Origin: DATARH01 sp963705325
GTDB lineage: Bacteria > Pseudomonadota > Alphaproteobacteria > ATCC43930 > CGMCC-115725
Length of the DNA: 64,000 bases
Assembly: GCA_963705325.1 (NCBI GenBank)
Contig: OY970069.1
Span: forward strand, 5,456,001-5,520,000
Direction: 5' to 3'
Every line of letters starts with the position of its first letter. Position 1 is the stretch's first letter. The notes below the pieces were generated by a model. That model made no database searches, was not told the DNA's origin, and saw only the letters and a program-made list of their open reading frames with translations. The position numbers were made by a program, and so were the translations under genes. Below, piece after piece: positions 47,828-56,921 of this stretch.

Positions 47828-49163
47828 CCTGGACCCCGGCCGCGAAGTCCGGATCTTTCAGTCGGAAACGTCTGAGATCCTCGCGGGGCCGGAACCGGTG
47901 CAGGCCCGCATCACGCTGTTCGTGCTGCTGGGGATGTTTCTCGTCCTCTCGATCATCACGTTGACCATGACGGTCGATCGGGTCGTCACCTCGAAGTCTG
48001 GCTCGATGGTCACGGTCGAACCCACCATCGTGCTCGGCGCGCTCGATCAGTCGATCATCAAGTCGCTCGACGTGCATGAGGGCCAGATCGTCAAGCAGGG
48101 CGACCTACTGGCGACCCTCGACCCGACCTTCAGCACTGCCGATGTCGGCGCCTTGAAGGCGCAGGTCGCCAGCCTCAACGCCCAGATCGCCCGCTGCCAG
48201 GCCGAGATCGGGCAAAAGCCGTTCGACATGGCGCCGTCTACGGACAAGATCGCCAACACCTACATCACGATGCAGCGCGACTACTACTTTCAACGAAAGT
48301 CGCAATACGACGCGCAGGTGCGCAGCTACGACGAGCAGATCGCGCAGTACAAAGCGACGATGCTGAAATACCAAGCCGACGCCGCCCGCTATGGCGACCG
48401 CGCCAAGATCTCCCAGGAGATCGAAAACATGCGGGCGACGCTCGCCGCCGCCCAGGTCGGCAGCAAGCTCAATCTGCTGACCGCGACCGATCAGAAGCTC
48501 GAAATCCAGCGCGCCCTCGAATTCGACCGCAACGCGATGCAGGAAGCGCAGCACCAGCTCGATGCGACCACCGCGACCCGCGACGCCTTCATCCAGCAAT
48601 GGTATGCCCAGGTCAGCCAGGAGCTGGTGAAGGCCCAGGGCGACCGCGACGGCGCGCTCGAGCAGCTTACCAAAGCCACCAAGCACATGGATCTGGTTCA
48701 GCTCGTGGCGCCTGAGAATGCCATGGTGCTGAAGCTCGCCAAGCTGTCATCGGCCTCGGTGATGAACCAGGGCGAGCCGCTGATCTACCTGGCGCCGCTC
48801 AAATCGCCGCTCGAGGCCGAGCTGCACATCGCCGCGCGCGATATCGGCTTCATCCGCGTCGGCGACAAGACCACGGTCAAGCTCGACCCGTTCAACTTTG
48901 TCGAACACGGCACCGCCGACGGCAAAGTCCGGTCGATCAGCGAGGGCACTTTCACCACCGACGATAACGGCCAGCCCGCCGAACCCTACTACAAGGTCCG
49001 CGTTTCCCTCGACCCGGTAGCGCTGCGCAATGTCCCGAAGAGCTTCCGGTTGGTCCCGGGGATGACCCTCATCGGCGACATCCATGTCGGCACCCGCTCG
49101 CTATTCGGCTATCTGGTCGGCGGCGTCGTGAGCGGTCTCGGCAAATCCATGCGCGAGCCTTGA
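47790..49163 (+). CDS. HlyD-family membrane fusion (adaptor) protein of type I secretion
   Basis: 457 residues from ATG at 47790. It has a short cytoplasmic N-terminus, one membrane helix (ITLFVLLGMFLVLSIITLTM, about 48-67), a lipoyl half-motif (IIKSLDVHEGQIVKQGDLLATLDP), a long coiled coil (about 120-285) and the second lipoyl half and beta-barrel (DLVQLVAPENAMVLKLAKLS, VRVGDKTTVKLDPF). It ends with the conserved LVPGMTLIGDIHVGTRSLFGYLVGG. It would link the ABC exporter to a TolC-type outer-membrane channel, which is not encoded in this window. TGATG overlap couples it to the next gene. Confidence 0.93.
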   Translation: MKSFLSVLRTPPSLDPGREVRIFQSETSEILAGPEPVQARITLFVLLGMFLVLSIITLTMTVDRVVTSKSGSMVTVEPTIVLGALDQSIIKSLDVHEGQIVKQGDLLATLDPTFSTADVGALKAQVASLNAQIARCQAEIGQKPFDMAPSTDKIANTYITMQRDYYFQRKSQYDAQVRSYDEQIAQYKATMLKYQADAARYGDRAKISQEIENMRATLAAAQVGSKLNLLTATDQKLEIQRALEFDRNAMQEAQHQLDATTATRDAFIQQWYAQVSQELVKAQGDRDGALEQLTKATKHMDLVQLVAPENAMVLKLAKLSSASVMNQGEPLIYLAPLKSPLEAELHIAARDIGFIRVGDKTTVKLDPFNFVEHGTADGKVRSISEGTFTTDDNGQPAEPYYKVRVSLDPVALRNVPKSFRLVPGMTLIGDIHVGTRSLFGYLVGGVVSGLGKSMREP

Positions 49164-52100
49164 TGGCGCAGGAACTCGACGACATCGAGGACCTCGCACG
49201 GCGCTTTCTCGCGGTATTGAACGCTCGCTATCAGGCGCAGGCCGAGATGACCGAACCCACTGTCGATGGGGAATACGACGCCGAAAACGGACCGCCGGCC
49301 GAGACCCGCCCCGCCGATCCTGTCAACGGCGGCAGCGCTGTCTTGCCAGAGGCAGAGGGCCGCTCCGGGCGGATCACCGCGCTTGAGCGCACCAGGCCGC
49401 CGGCCTTTCATATCGATTTTGTCCGGCCGGTGCCGGACCCGCGCTCTCAGCGCCCGTTCCACCGCGTTGCGGCCGCGCTCGGGCGTTCGCGTTTCGCCGT
49501 GCCGGCGCCGCGGGATGCTAGCCGGGAACCCGACGTGCCGTCCCACGCGCTAACGCCAGCTCCCGCGGCAACGCGAGCGCCGCCTCGCCTGTTCGCGAAG
49601 CTTCCGGAGCCGCGCCGCATTCCAGTGATCCTGCAGCCCCGCATACTCGCACCGGACGCGGGAGAAGCACCCACGACGATCGCGCCATCGACGGAGCAGA
49701 AAGTTCTCGAACCCCTCCTAACGGAACCTGCGTCGGAACCGCCTGCTGTAGCGGTAGAGGAGGGGCTCGAAGCGGTCACACAGGCGCACGACACCGAACT
49801 ACCCGTCTCGCTCGCGACGCAGATGGCGGAAGAGGAAGAGCCGGTGTCGGCCGCGCGGACGCACGACGCCGAACGGCCGCCGATCTCTCTCGCGACGTCG
49901 ATGGCGGAAGAGGAAGAACCGGCGTCCGTCGCGCACGCGTACGACACCGAACCGCCTGTGTCTCTCGCGACGCCGATGGCGGAAGAGAAAGAGCCGGTGT
50001 CGGCCGCGCAGGCGCACGACGCCGAACCGCCGCTGATCTCTCTCGCGACGCCGACGGGTGAGGACGAAGAACCGGCGTCCGTCGCGCACGCGCACGACAC
50101 CGAACCGCCGCCGATCTCGCTCGCGACGCCGATGGCGGAAGAGGAAGAGCCGGAGTTCGCCGTGCCAGCGCGCGCCGCGGAACCAATCGGTTTCTCGACC
50201 GACGTTATCGAGTTCGAAGCGGAAACTCCTGCGCCATTGGCTGCGCTGGCGCATGCGACACCGCCGTCGTTACCGACGACGCTGCTCGCCGCCGCGGCGG
50301 AAGCGTTTGGGCGGCAAGACTATGCCGCCGCGTTCGCGGCCTGGTACGCGGCCGCCAATCAGGGGAACAGCGAGGCCCAATACAGGCTCGGTCAGCTTTT
50401 CGCGCGCGGACAGGGCGTTGTCCCCAACATCGCCGACGCGCTCACGTGGTACCAGCGGGCTGCCGACCAAGGCCACGCCGAGGCACAGCATCAGCTCAGC
50501 CTGCTTTACCAATTCGGCCGTGAGGACGCGACTGTCGCCGGCACCAGCGAGTGGTATCGGGTGGCGGCAAGTCGCGACAAGGCAGAAACCGAACGCAACC
50601 TCGCGCTATTCTTTCCCAATGGGCTCGCCGTTGCCCGCGACGACGCGGCGGCGATGCGCTGGGGCCTTGCCGCCGCCAACCAGGGCCTGCCCGAGGCCGA
50701 GGCGACCGTCGGCGGATATTATGCGCGCGGCATCGGCTCCGCAATCGACTACCAGGAGGCGCGGCGCTGGTACGAGCGCGCGGCGCGGCAAGGCAACGCC
50801 GAGGGCGAATTCGGGCTGGGCGTGCTCTTCGCTAACGGGTTCGGCGTCGACGTCGACCTTGCGGCCGCGGCAGCGCACTACCGGGCCGCCGCCGACCAAG
50901 GTCATGACGGCGCCCAGCTCGCGCTTGGTTTGATGCATCTGACCGGGCAAGGCGTTGCCGCTGATCCCGCCGCGGCCGCGGCGCTATTCGAGAAATCGGC
51001 CGATAAGGGCAACTCTCGCGCCTGGTACAACCTGGGCCTGTTGCACTGGCGCGGCGACGGCGTCCCGCAAAACTTGATCGCCGCCGAGAGCTGCTTTCGC
51101 CGGTCGGCCCGCGACGGGCACCCTCCGGCGATGATGATGCTTGGCCAAATGTACGGCTCCGGCCAAGGCTCCACCGCGAACCCGCACGAGTTCGGCCTTT
51201 GGTACCAGCGGGCGGCCGATGCCGGTATCGCCGAGGCCCAGTTCGCTGTCGGCACGTTCTATGCCCGGGGCGAGGGCGTCGCGCTCAGGCTCAACGATGC
51301 GGCCAAGTGGTTCGAGCGCGCCGCCGAGCAGGGACACGCGTTGGCGCAATTCAATATCGGCACGTTCTACGCCAGCGGCACCGGCGTCCCTCGCGACATC
51401 GCGCGCGCGGCCGAGTGGCTGCGTCGCGCCGCCGAGCAGGGCATGAGCAAGGCTCAGGTGCGCCTGGCCCAGCTTTATTTGGCCGGCGATGGCGTACCGA
51501 CCGATCCGGCTGCCGCGATTGCCTGGCTGAATCGCGCGGTCGCGGCTGACGACCTCGACGCGATGACGGCGCTGGGCGTGCTCTATCTCCAAGGGCAGGG
51601 CGTGCCGCGCGACGCGGCGCGCGGCGAGGCGCTGCTGTCCCAGGCCGCCGCGCGCAACCACAATCCGGCCCTGCTGAACCTCGGCCATCTGCGGTTGCAG
51701 CAAGGCAAGCGGGACGACGCCGTGCGCCTCTACGAAAACGCCGCGAAAGCCGGCCATCTCGATGCCCAGCTGGTGCTCGCCGGGCTCTATCAGCGTGGCG
51801 ACATCATCGCGCGGAGCGACGAGATGGCGGCAGTCTGGTACCGCCAAGCCGCCGAACAAGGCCATGTCGCAGCGCAATTCCAGCTCGCCGTGCTCCATTG
51901 CATGGGGCGCGGCGTCAAGCTCGATCTCGCCGAGGCGGTCAAATGGTACCGCCGCGCCGCCGAGCAGGGCGACCGCGTCGCGCAGTTCAACATGGCGGTC
52001 ATGCTGGGCAAGGGGGAAGGCTGCGAGCAGAACGACCAGGAGGCGCTCGCCTGGTGCCACAAGGCAGCGCAGCAGGGTATGCCCGAGGCCCAGATGATGC

Positions 52101-52234
52101 TGGGTGACCTGCTCGCCGGCGGTCGCGGCACCGAACCCGACCCGGAGGGCGCGCAGGAATGGTACGAGAAAGCCGCCGCGCAGGGGCTGCAGGCGGCTTC
52201 GGCGCGCCTCAAATTGCGCTCGGCGCCGCGATAG
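49163..52234 (+). CDS. Giant Sel1-repeat protein linked to type I secretion
   Basis: 1023 residues, ATG overlapping the adaptor stop (TGATG). The first 370 residues are Pro/Ala/Glu-rich and probably unstructured, with five tandem 25-26-residue units containing ISLATPMAEEEEP (about 209-336). From about 375 to the end it has some 17-18 Sel1-like repeats of about 36 residues, e.g. AEAQYRLGQLFARGQGV, ALTWYQRAADQGHAEAQ, AVKWYRRAAEQGDRVAQF. Sel1 solenoids are protein-binding scaffolds. No signal peptide and no RTX or other recognised type I signal at the C-terminus (ARLKLRSAPR). It may be a cytoplasmic partner of the exporter, or an unusual substrate; unresolved. Confidence 0.92.
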   Translation: MAQELDDIEDLARRFLAVLNARYQAQAEMTEPTVDGEYDAENGPPAETRPADPVNGGSAVLPEAEGRSGRITALERTRPPAFHIDFVRPVPDPRSQRPFHRVAAALGRSRFAVPAPRDASREPDVPSHALTPAPAATRAPPRLFAKLPEPRRIPVILQPRILAPDAGEAPTTIAPSTEQKVLEPLLTEPASEPPAVAVEEGLEAVTQAHDTELPVSLATQMAEEEEPVSAARTHDAERPPISLATSMAEEEEPASVAHAYDTEPPVSLATPMAEEKEPVSAAQAHDAEPPLISLATPTGEDEEPASVAHAHDTEPPPISLATPMAEEEEPEFAVPARAAEPIGFSTDVIEFEAETPAPLAALAHATPPSLPTTLLAAAAEAFGRQDYAAAFAAWYAAANQGNSEAQYRLGQLFARGQGVVPNIADALTWYQRAADQGHAEAQHQLSLLYQFGREDATVAGTSEWYRVAASRDKAETERNLALFFPNGLAVARDDAAAMRWGLAAANQGLPEAEATVGGYYARGIGSAIDYQEARRWYERAARQGNAEGEFGLGVLFANGFGVDVDLAAAAAHYRAAADQGHDGAQLALGLMHLTGQGVAADPAAAAALFEKSADKGNSRAWYNLGLLHWRGDGVPQNLIAAESCFRRSARDGHPPAMMMLGQMYGSGQGSTANPHEFGLWYQRAADAGIAEAQFAVGTFYARGEGVALRLNDAAKWFERAAEQGHALAQFNIGTFYASGTGVPRDIARAAEWLRRAAEQGMSKAQVRLAQLYLAGDGVPTDPAAAIAWLNRAVAADDLDAMTALGVLYLQGQGVPRDAARGEALLSQAAARNHNPALLNLGHLRLQQGKRDDAVRLYENAAKAGHLDAQLVLAGLYQRGDIIARSDEMAAVWYRQAAEQGHVAAQFQLAVLHCMGRGVKLDLAEAVKWYRRAAEQGDRVAQFNMAVMLGKGEGCEQNDQEALAWCHKAAQQGMPEAQMMLGDLLAGGRGTEPDPEGAQEWYEKAAAQGLQAASARLKLRSAPR
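49787..50170 (+). repeat. Five tandem 75-78-bp repeats in the Sel1 gene
   Basis: Five units coding HDxExPxISLATxMAEEEEPxS-type segments with many conserved bases, such as ctcgcgacgccgatggcgga. Slight length differences (25 or 26 codons) keep the frame. This is a coding minisatellite. Confidence 0.9.
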
Positions 52235-52246
52235 ACCAGCCGGCGC

Positions 52247-52558
52247 CTAGCGCCTCAAATAGACGGTGTCGCCCTCGACCCTGACCTCGTAAGCGGGGAC
52301 GTCGGCCGATTGCGGCCCGTCGATGAACTTGCCGGTGCGGATGTCGAATTGCGCGAAGTGCAGCGGACACTCGACGACGCAGCCCTCGAGCCGCCCGCGC
52401 GACAGCGGCGCGTTACGGTGGCCGCACACGTCGCGTAGCGCATAGAAGCTCCCCTCAACGTTGGCGAGGACGATCCGCTCGCGCTCGACCGCGACGAATT
52501 TCATCTCGCCCGGCGCGAGATCACCCACCTGGGCGACAGCGGCAAAGCCTTCTTCCAT
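52247..52558 (-). CDS. Rieske-type [2Fe-2S] ferredoxin
   Basis: 103 residues, single Rieske domain. The ligands are in CGHRNAPLSRGRLEG and CPLHFAQFDIRTGKF, giving the C-x-H ... C-x2-H arrangement. It resembles ferredoxin components of Rieske non-haem iron dioxygenases and NirD-like proteins. No signal peptide; cytoplasmic electron carrier. No oxygenase subunits are adjacent. The gene is downstream of an amidohydrolase gene on the same strand with a palindromic repeat in between. ATG start. Confidence 0.92.
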   Translation of the reverse strand: MEEGFAAVAQVGDLAPGEMKFVAVERERIVLANVEGSFYALRDVCGHRNAPLSRGRLEGCVVECPLHFAQFDIRTGKFIDGPQSADVPAYEVRVEGDTVYLRR

Positions 52559-52570
52559 ACGCTTATTCCG

Positions 52571-52652
52571 TCATTGCGAGCGAAGCAAAGCAATCTCGGG
52601 CCGAGCCAAGGACCGTCGAGATTGCTTCGTCGCTGCGCTCCTCGCAATGACG
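52571..52652. repeat. Interspersed palindromic repeat, copy 3
   Basis: Same outer arms GTCATTGCGAG/CTCGCAATGAC and inner GCAATCTC/GAGATTGC as copies at 27076 and 41718. It lies between the amidohydrolase and Rieske genes, again co-directional. Confidence 0.92.
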
Positions 52653-52661
52653 CCGTTGGCG

Positions 52662-53804
52662 TCAGTTCAGTTCAAACCCGAACATCTTCGCGGCGTTCGA
52701 CGAGGTGATCTTTTGCAGATCCGTCTCGGGTACACCCTTGAACATGCGCTGGATGAATTGCTGCGAGCGCGGGAACGTCGCCTCGGCGTGCGGGTAGTCG
52801 CTGCCCCACAGCATGTTGTCGACGCCGATATGCTCGCGCAGCGCCACGCCGAGATCATCTTCCATGAACTCGACGAACATGTTCTGCTTCCAGTAGTCGC
52901 TGGGCATGAAGCCCTGGCTCGATTTCCAGCCCTTGGTGAAGACCGGCCGCTCGACATAGGTGAAGTCCATCTGCTTCAGCCAATGCGGGATCCACGCCGC
53001 CTCGTGCTCGACCGAGCCGATCTTGAGGCCCGGGAACCGATCGAACACCCCGGCGAACAGCATCGAGCCGAGCGAGTAGCGCACCCAGTAATCCGTGGTC
53101 GAGCGGCCGGCGCCGGTCAGTTCGGTCACGTCCATGGTGAACTCGTTGGCCGGGACGCCGTTGCGCGGCGTGCCGATATGCATCAGTAGTGGATGCTTCA
53201 GCTCCTGCGCAGTGGCCCAGAACTTATCGTAGACCGGGCTGCTATACGGCCGATCCGGATGCGGGGCGACCGGGATGAACGAGCCGACAAGGCCCATCTT
53301 CACGACCCGCTCCAACTCCTGGGCGCCCGCGTCGGGGTCGTCGAGGTTGAGCATCGCGATGCCCTTCAGCCGGGCAGGGTTCGCCTTGCAGAAATCGGCG
53401 ATCCAATCGTTGTAGACGCGGCAGATTTCGTTCAGCAATTCGCTATCCGGCACGCGGTACCAGAAGAGGCCCTGACTCGGTTGCAGCACCGAACCCCAGA
53501 TGCCGTCTTCCTCGTTCTCCGTCAGCATCGCGTCGGCAGTGTAGGCACCCTTGCGGACATCCTCCCAGACCCCGAGGAAATCGATCTGCGAGGGGTCCTC
53601 GAAGCGCTGCCCGGCCTGCATCACCGCGCCCAGCGTGCCGACCTGCTGGCCTTCCAGCATCCAGGCGTCGTATTCGCGCCCGGTCGGGGTCTTGCGCCGC
53701 TCCATATGCGGTGCGCGCTGCCGCAACTTGGGCGAGAAGCGCTCGGTATACATGTCCGGCGGCTCGACGATGTGGGAGTCCGCCGAAATCAGTTTCCACG
53801 CCAT
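52662..53804 (-). CDS. Amidohydrolase family 2 protein (ACMSD-like metal-dependent hydrolase)
   Basis: 380 residues. Metal motif ISADSHIVEPPDMY at the N-terminus (D-x-H), HPLLMHIGTPRNG in mid-barrel (His ligand), GLKIGSVEHEAAWIPHWL, and late NMLWGSDYPHAEATFPRS with the conserved Asp. This pattern is the amidohydrolase_2 class, which includes decarboxylases of aromatic acids and other C-C or C-N cleaving enzymes. Substrate unknown. ATG preceded by GGGAGGT. It and the downstream ferredoxin may form a small catabolic operon. Confidence 0.93.
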   Translation of the reverse strand: MAWKLISADSHIVEPPDMYTERFSPKLRQRAPHMERRKTPTGREYDAWMLEGQQVGTLGAVMQAGQRFEDPSQIDFLGVWEDVRKGAYTADAMLTENEEDGIWGSVLQPSQGLFWYRVPDSELLNEICRVYNDWIADFCKANPARLKGIAMLNLDDPDAGAQELERVVKMGLVGSFIPVAPHPDRPYSSPVYDKFWATAQELKHPLLMHIGTPRNGVPANEFTMDVTELTGAGRSTTDYWVRYSLGSMLFAGVFDRFPGLKIGSVEHEAAWIPHWLKQMDFTYVERPVFTKGWKSSQGFMPSDYWKQNMFVEFMEDDLGVALREHIGVDNMLWGSDYPHAEATFPRSQQFIQRMFKGVPETDLQKITSSNAAKMFGFELN

Positions 53805-54299
53805 GCTGACCTCCCTCTGCTGTGCCGGCTGGTTGCCGGGGGTGAACGAACCGATCGCTCTGAGCTCCTTTCCGGAGCCTTGCTGTTCTTGGTACCTACT
53901 CCGCCGTCACGCGGGCCGGTGCCTCGGCGACCCGGTGCCCTCGATGAATCGCGGCTCCTGTCGCTTGCGGCGGGTCGCCCCCGCCCGAGGCTCAAGCTGC
54001 GACGGTACGGTGCACCCCAAACCCCGTCAAGCGGAGGTGGGCGATGGCGTGGCGGATCAACCGTCCGTGGGGACCCGCACACGGTGTCCGGATCCATCAG
54101 CGGCAGCAAATTTGTCGGTCAGATAACGCGAGAAAATTGCACGTTTTCGGTCACGCTCGTGAAGCAGTAACAGCTCCACTACTCTCCTGAGCGCGCGGGC
54201 ACGGATCGGCGCGCCCCGTTCTCAACCTAGACCGGCGGGAAGGTAGCGGGCAGCTCCAGCCCGATGGGCCGGAGCACCACCCGCGCCGGTACGTGCCGC
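53805..54299. other. Intergenic region of 495 bp, no gene seen
   Basis: Between two minus-strand genes. It must contain the amidohydrolase promoter and the end of the Liv-type transcript. Open frames here have no ribosome-binding site or recognisable product. No hairpin with a convincing T-run was found. Confidence 0.55.
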
Positions 54300-55565
54300 C
54301 TACTTCGTGGTGGCGCTGCCGTCGTAGGGTTCGACGACCGTCCCGGTCTTGTATTCGTCCGGCGCGAGGATGACCTCAGTCTTGGTGTCCTTGAAGTCGT
54401 CGATCGTATTGCCCTTGATGCCCTGCCACTGCACCTCGATGACACGCGGCTTGGTCCACTCGCCATCGGGGCCGAAGGCGATGTCGCCAACGATCGTCTT
54501 GAACGTCGCCTTGTGCATGTACTCCGCGATCTTGGCCTGATCGAGCGAGTTGGTCGCCGTGATCGCGTCGCCCAGCACCTGCAGATAGGCATAGGCAAAC
54601 GGCGGTAGATACCAGCCGAGCGGGTCGACGCCGGCCGCGCCCGCCTTTGCCTGATAGGTCTTCAGAAAGTCGGTGATGCCGGGGAACTGCATTGTCTGCG
54701 CCGGGATCCACCAGTCGTAATCGACGATGCCGTTGAGCTTCGGTCCGAATTGCAGCTTCACCGGGGTGAATTGCAGCCCGACCATGCCGCCGCCAAAGAA
54801 GCGGGTCTTGAGCCCCGCCTCGGTCGCGGCGCGGAGCATCCCGATCGAGCCCGGCGGGTAAGAGGCGACGAAGACCATGTCGGGGTTCTGCGCCTGGATC
54901 GCATGGACGATCGGGGTGAAGTCGGGCGTTCCCGGCGGGTAGGTCTTGTCGTAGACGATATCAAGCCCTTCCTTCTTGGCGATGTCGTGGATGCCTTCCG
55001 ACGCGTTCTTCGGAAATTCGGAATCCTCGGCGAGTAGCGCCAGCTTTTTGGGCTTGGGGTTGGCCGCCAGCGCCACCTTGAAGAACGGCTCCGCGAAGGA
55101 ATGCTTGGGATCGGGGCCGGTCGGCAGCATCGAGAAATATTTCGGGTAGTGGAACTCGCTGTTCACCGCGAGGCCGAACAGCCCAAAGAATACCTTGTCG
55201 TGCTGCATCGCGATCGGCATCGCCGGCGCGATCTGGTTGGTACCGTAGCCGGAAACGATGAAGTCGACCTTGTCGACGCTGATCAGCTTTTCATAGAGCG
55301 GCGGCACGACATCCGGCTTGCTCTGGTCGTCGTAGCAGATCAGCTTCACCGGGCGGCCCAACAGTCCGCCCTTTGCGTTGATCTCGTCGGTCCAGATCTG
55401 CATCGCCAGAAGCGCGCCCTTGCCGCCGCCGGCCAATCCGCCGGTCAGCGCCATGCCGCACCCGATGGTGATCGGCGGCTTGTCCTCGGCGAGCGCGGCG
55501 GTCGAGGCCGCTATGCCGGAAATAAACGCGAGTGTCAGGAGCCAAGCCGGCCGCTTCCAGTCCAT
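54300..55565 (-). CDS. ABC transporter substrate-binding protein, Liv/branched-chain type
   Basis: 421 residues from the ATG at 55565 with GGGGGAGA upstream. Signal peptide (WKRPAWLLTLAFISGIAASTAALA). The mature part is a Peripla_BP_6 fold: ITIGCGMALTGGLAGGGKGALLAMQIWTDEINAKGGLLGRPVKLICYDDQSKPDVV at the start, then KKLALLAEDSEFPKNASEGI and FTPIVHAIQAQNPDMVFVASYPPGSIG. These proteins bind amino acids, amides or aromatic acids. No permease or ATPase genes are adjacent, so it is an orphan. Ligand unknown. Confidence 0.93.
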   Translation of the reverse strand: MDWKRPAWLLTLAFISGIAASTAALAEDKPPITIGCGMALTGGLAGGGKGALLAMQIWTDEINAKGGLLGRPVKLICYDDQSKPDVVPPLYEKLISVDKVDFIVSGYGTNQIAPAMPIAMQHDKVFFGLFGLAVNSEFHYPKYFSMLPTGPDPKHSFAEPFFKVALAANPKPKKLALLAEDSEFPKNASEGIHDIAKKEGLDIVYDKTYPPGTPDFTPIVHAIQAQNPDMVFVASYPPGSIGMLRAATEAGLKTRFFGGGMVGLQFTPVKLQFGPKLNGIVDYDWWIPAQTMQFPGITDFLKTYQAKAGAAGVDPLGWYLPPFAYAYLQVLGDAITATNSLDQAKIAEYMHKATFKTIVGDIAFGPDGEWTKPRVIEVQWQGIKGNTIDDFKDTKTEVILAPDEYKTGTVVEPYDGSATTK

Positions 55566-55647
55566 CGTCTCCCCCAAGCTAATTTTTCTTACGCCTGCCG
55601 CCATCCTGGCACGGCGCCGGCGCAATGACTAGCGCAAGCGGCGGGGC

Positions 55648-56787
55648 CTACTGCCGCAGCAGATGCCGGGCGATGATGACCCGCATGATCTCGTTGGTGC
55701 CCTCGAGGATCTGATGGACGCGCAGATCGCGCAGATGGCGCTCGATCGGGAAATCCTTGAGATACCCGTAACCGCCGTGGAGCTGCAGCGCCTCGTTGAC
55801 TACGTGGAACCCGGCATCGGTCGCAAGGCGCTTGGCCATCGCGCAATGCAGCGTCGCTTGCGGCTCGCCGCGATCGAGGCTCGATGCCGCGCGCCACAGT
55901 AGCAGCCGCGCGGCATCGAGTTCGGTCGCCATGTCGGCGAGCTTGAACTGCAGCGCCTGGAAATCGGCGAGGCGCTGGCCGAACTGGCGGCGCTCCAGCA
56001 TGTAGGCGCGTGCCGCCTCGAACGAGGCCTGCGCGCCGCCTAACGAGCAGGCGCCGATATTGAGCCGACCGCCATCGAGGCCCATCATCGCGATGGAGAA
56101 CCCGTCGCCCTCCTTGCCAAGGCGGTTGGCGACCGGCACCCGGCAATCCTCGAAAATGACAGCGGCGGTCGGCTGCGAATGCCAGCCGAGCTTCTCTTCG
56201 TGCTTGCCGAACGAGAGCCCTCTCGCACCCTTCTCGACCACGAGGCAGGAAATACCCTTCGGCCCTTTGTCGCCGGTGCGCACCATCGCGACATAGATGT
56301 CGCTCGACCCGCCGCCCGAGATGAACGCCTTGGCGCCGTTGAGCACATAGTCGTCGCCGTCGCGCCGGGCCGAGGTGACGAGCGCCGCCGCGTCCGAGCC
56401 GCTGCCCGGCTCGGTCAGGCAATAGCTGGCGAAATGCTCCATCGACATCAGCTGGGGCAGGAAGCGAGCGCGCTGGTCGCGGTCGCCGAAGCGGTCGATC
56501 ATCCACGCCGCCATGTTGTGGATCGAGAGATAGGCGGCGGTCGAGGCGCAGGCCGTTGCCAGCTCCTCGAAGATAAGCGCCGCGTCGAGCCGGGTCAGCG
56601 CGCTGCCGCCGAACTCCTCCTTGACGTAGATGCCGGCAAAGCCGAGCGCCGCCGCCGCGCGCAGCGCCGCGACGGGAAATTCTTCGTTCTTGTCCCAAGC
56701 CGCCGCGTGCGGCAGCCATTCGGTGCGGGCGAATTCGCGCGCGGTTTCCTGGAAGGCGTGCTGCTCGTCGGAGAGGGAGAAATCCAT
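55648..56787 (-). CDS. Acyl-CoA dehydrogenase (isobutyryl-CoA dehydrogenase-like)
   Basis: 379 residues, full length. It shows MDFSLSDEQHAFQETAREFA at the start, the FAD-binding CLTEPGSGSDAAALVTSARRDGDDYVLNGAKAFISGGG region, and the GYGYLKDFPIERHLRDLRVHQILEGTNEIMRVIIARHLL end with the catalytic Glu in EGTNEIM. The order and the YLKDFPIERHLRD motif resemble short branched-chain enzymes such as isobutyryl-CoA dehydrogenase (valine catabolism). The precise acyl substrate is an inference. It lies upstream of the Liv-type binding protein gene on the same strand, with an 82-bp gap. Confidence 0.94.
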   Translation of the reverse strand: MDFSLSDEQHAFQETAREFARTEWLPHAAAWDKNEEFPVAALRAAAALGFAGIYVKEEFGGSALTRLDAALIFEELATACASTAAYLSIHNMAAWMIDRFGDRDQRARFLPQLMSMEHFASYCLTEPGSGSDAAALVTSARRDGDDYVLNGAKAFISGGGSSDIYVAMVRTGDKGPKGISCLVVEKGARGLSFGKHEEKLGWHSQPTAAVIFEDCRVPVANRLGKEGDGFSIAMMGLDGGRLNIGACSLGGAQASFEAARAYMLERRQFGQRLADFQALQFKLADMATELDAARLLLWRAASSLDRGEPQATLHCAMAKRLATDAGFHVVNEALQLHGGYGYLKDFPIERHLRDLRVHQILEGTNEIMRVIIARHLLRQ

Positions 56788-56921
56788 GCCATGAGATTAA
56801 TGCACCGTTCGGCCGGCCCCAATCGACATTCCGACCTTGGCGAAATTCCGGGCCAAAACATCAGCATCTTGTATGTGTTCGCGTTTTAGCCCTACCATTG
56901 GTCGCGTTCAGGGGAGTGGTC

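Noticed and set aside
49787..50170. Regular repeats that might suggest a CRISPR array
   Set aside because: Units are in frame, without unique spacers, and code for similar peptides within the Sel1 gene.
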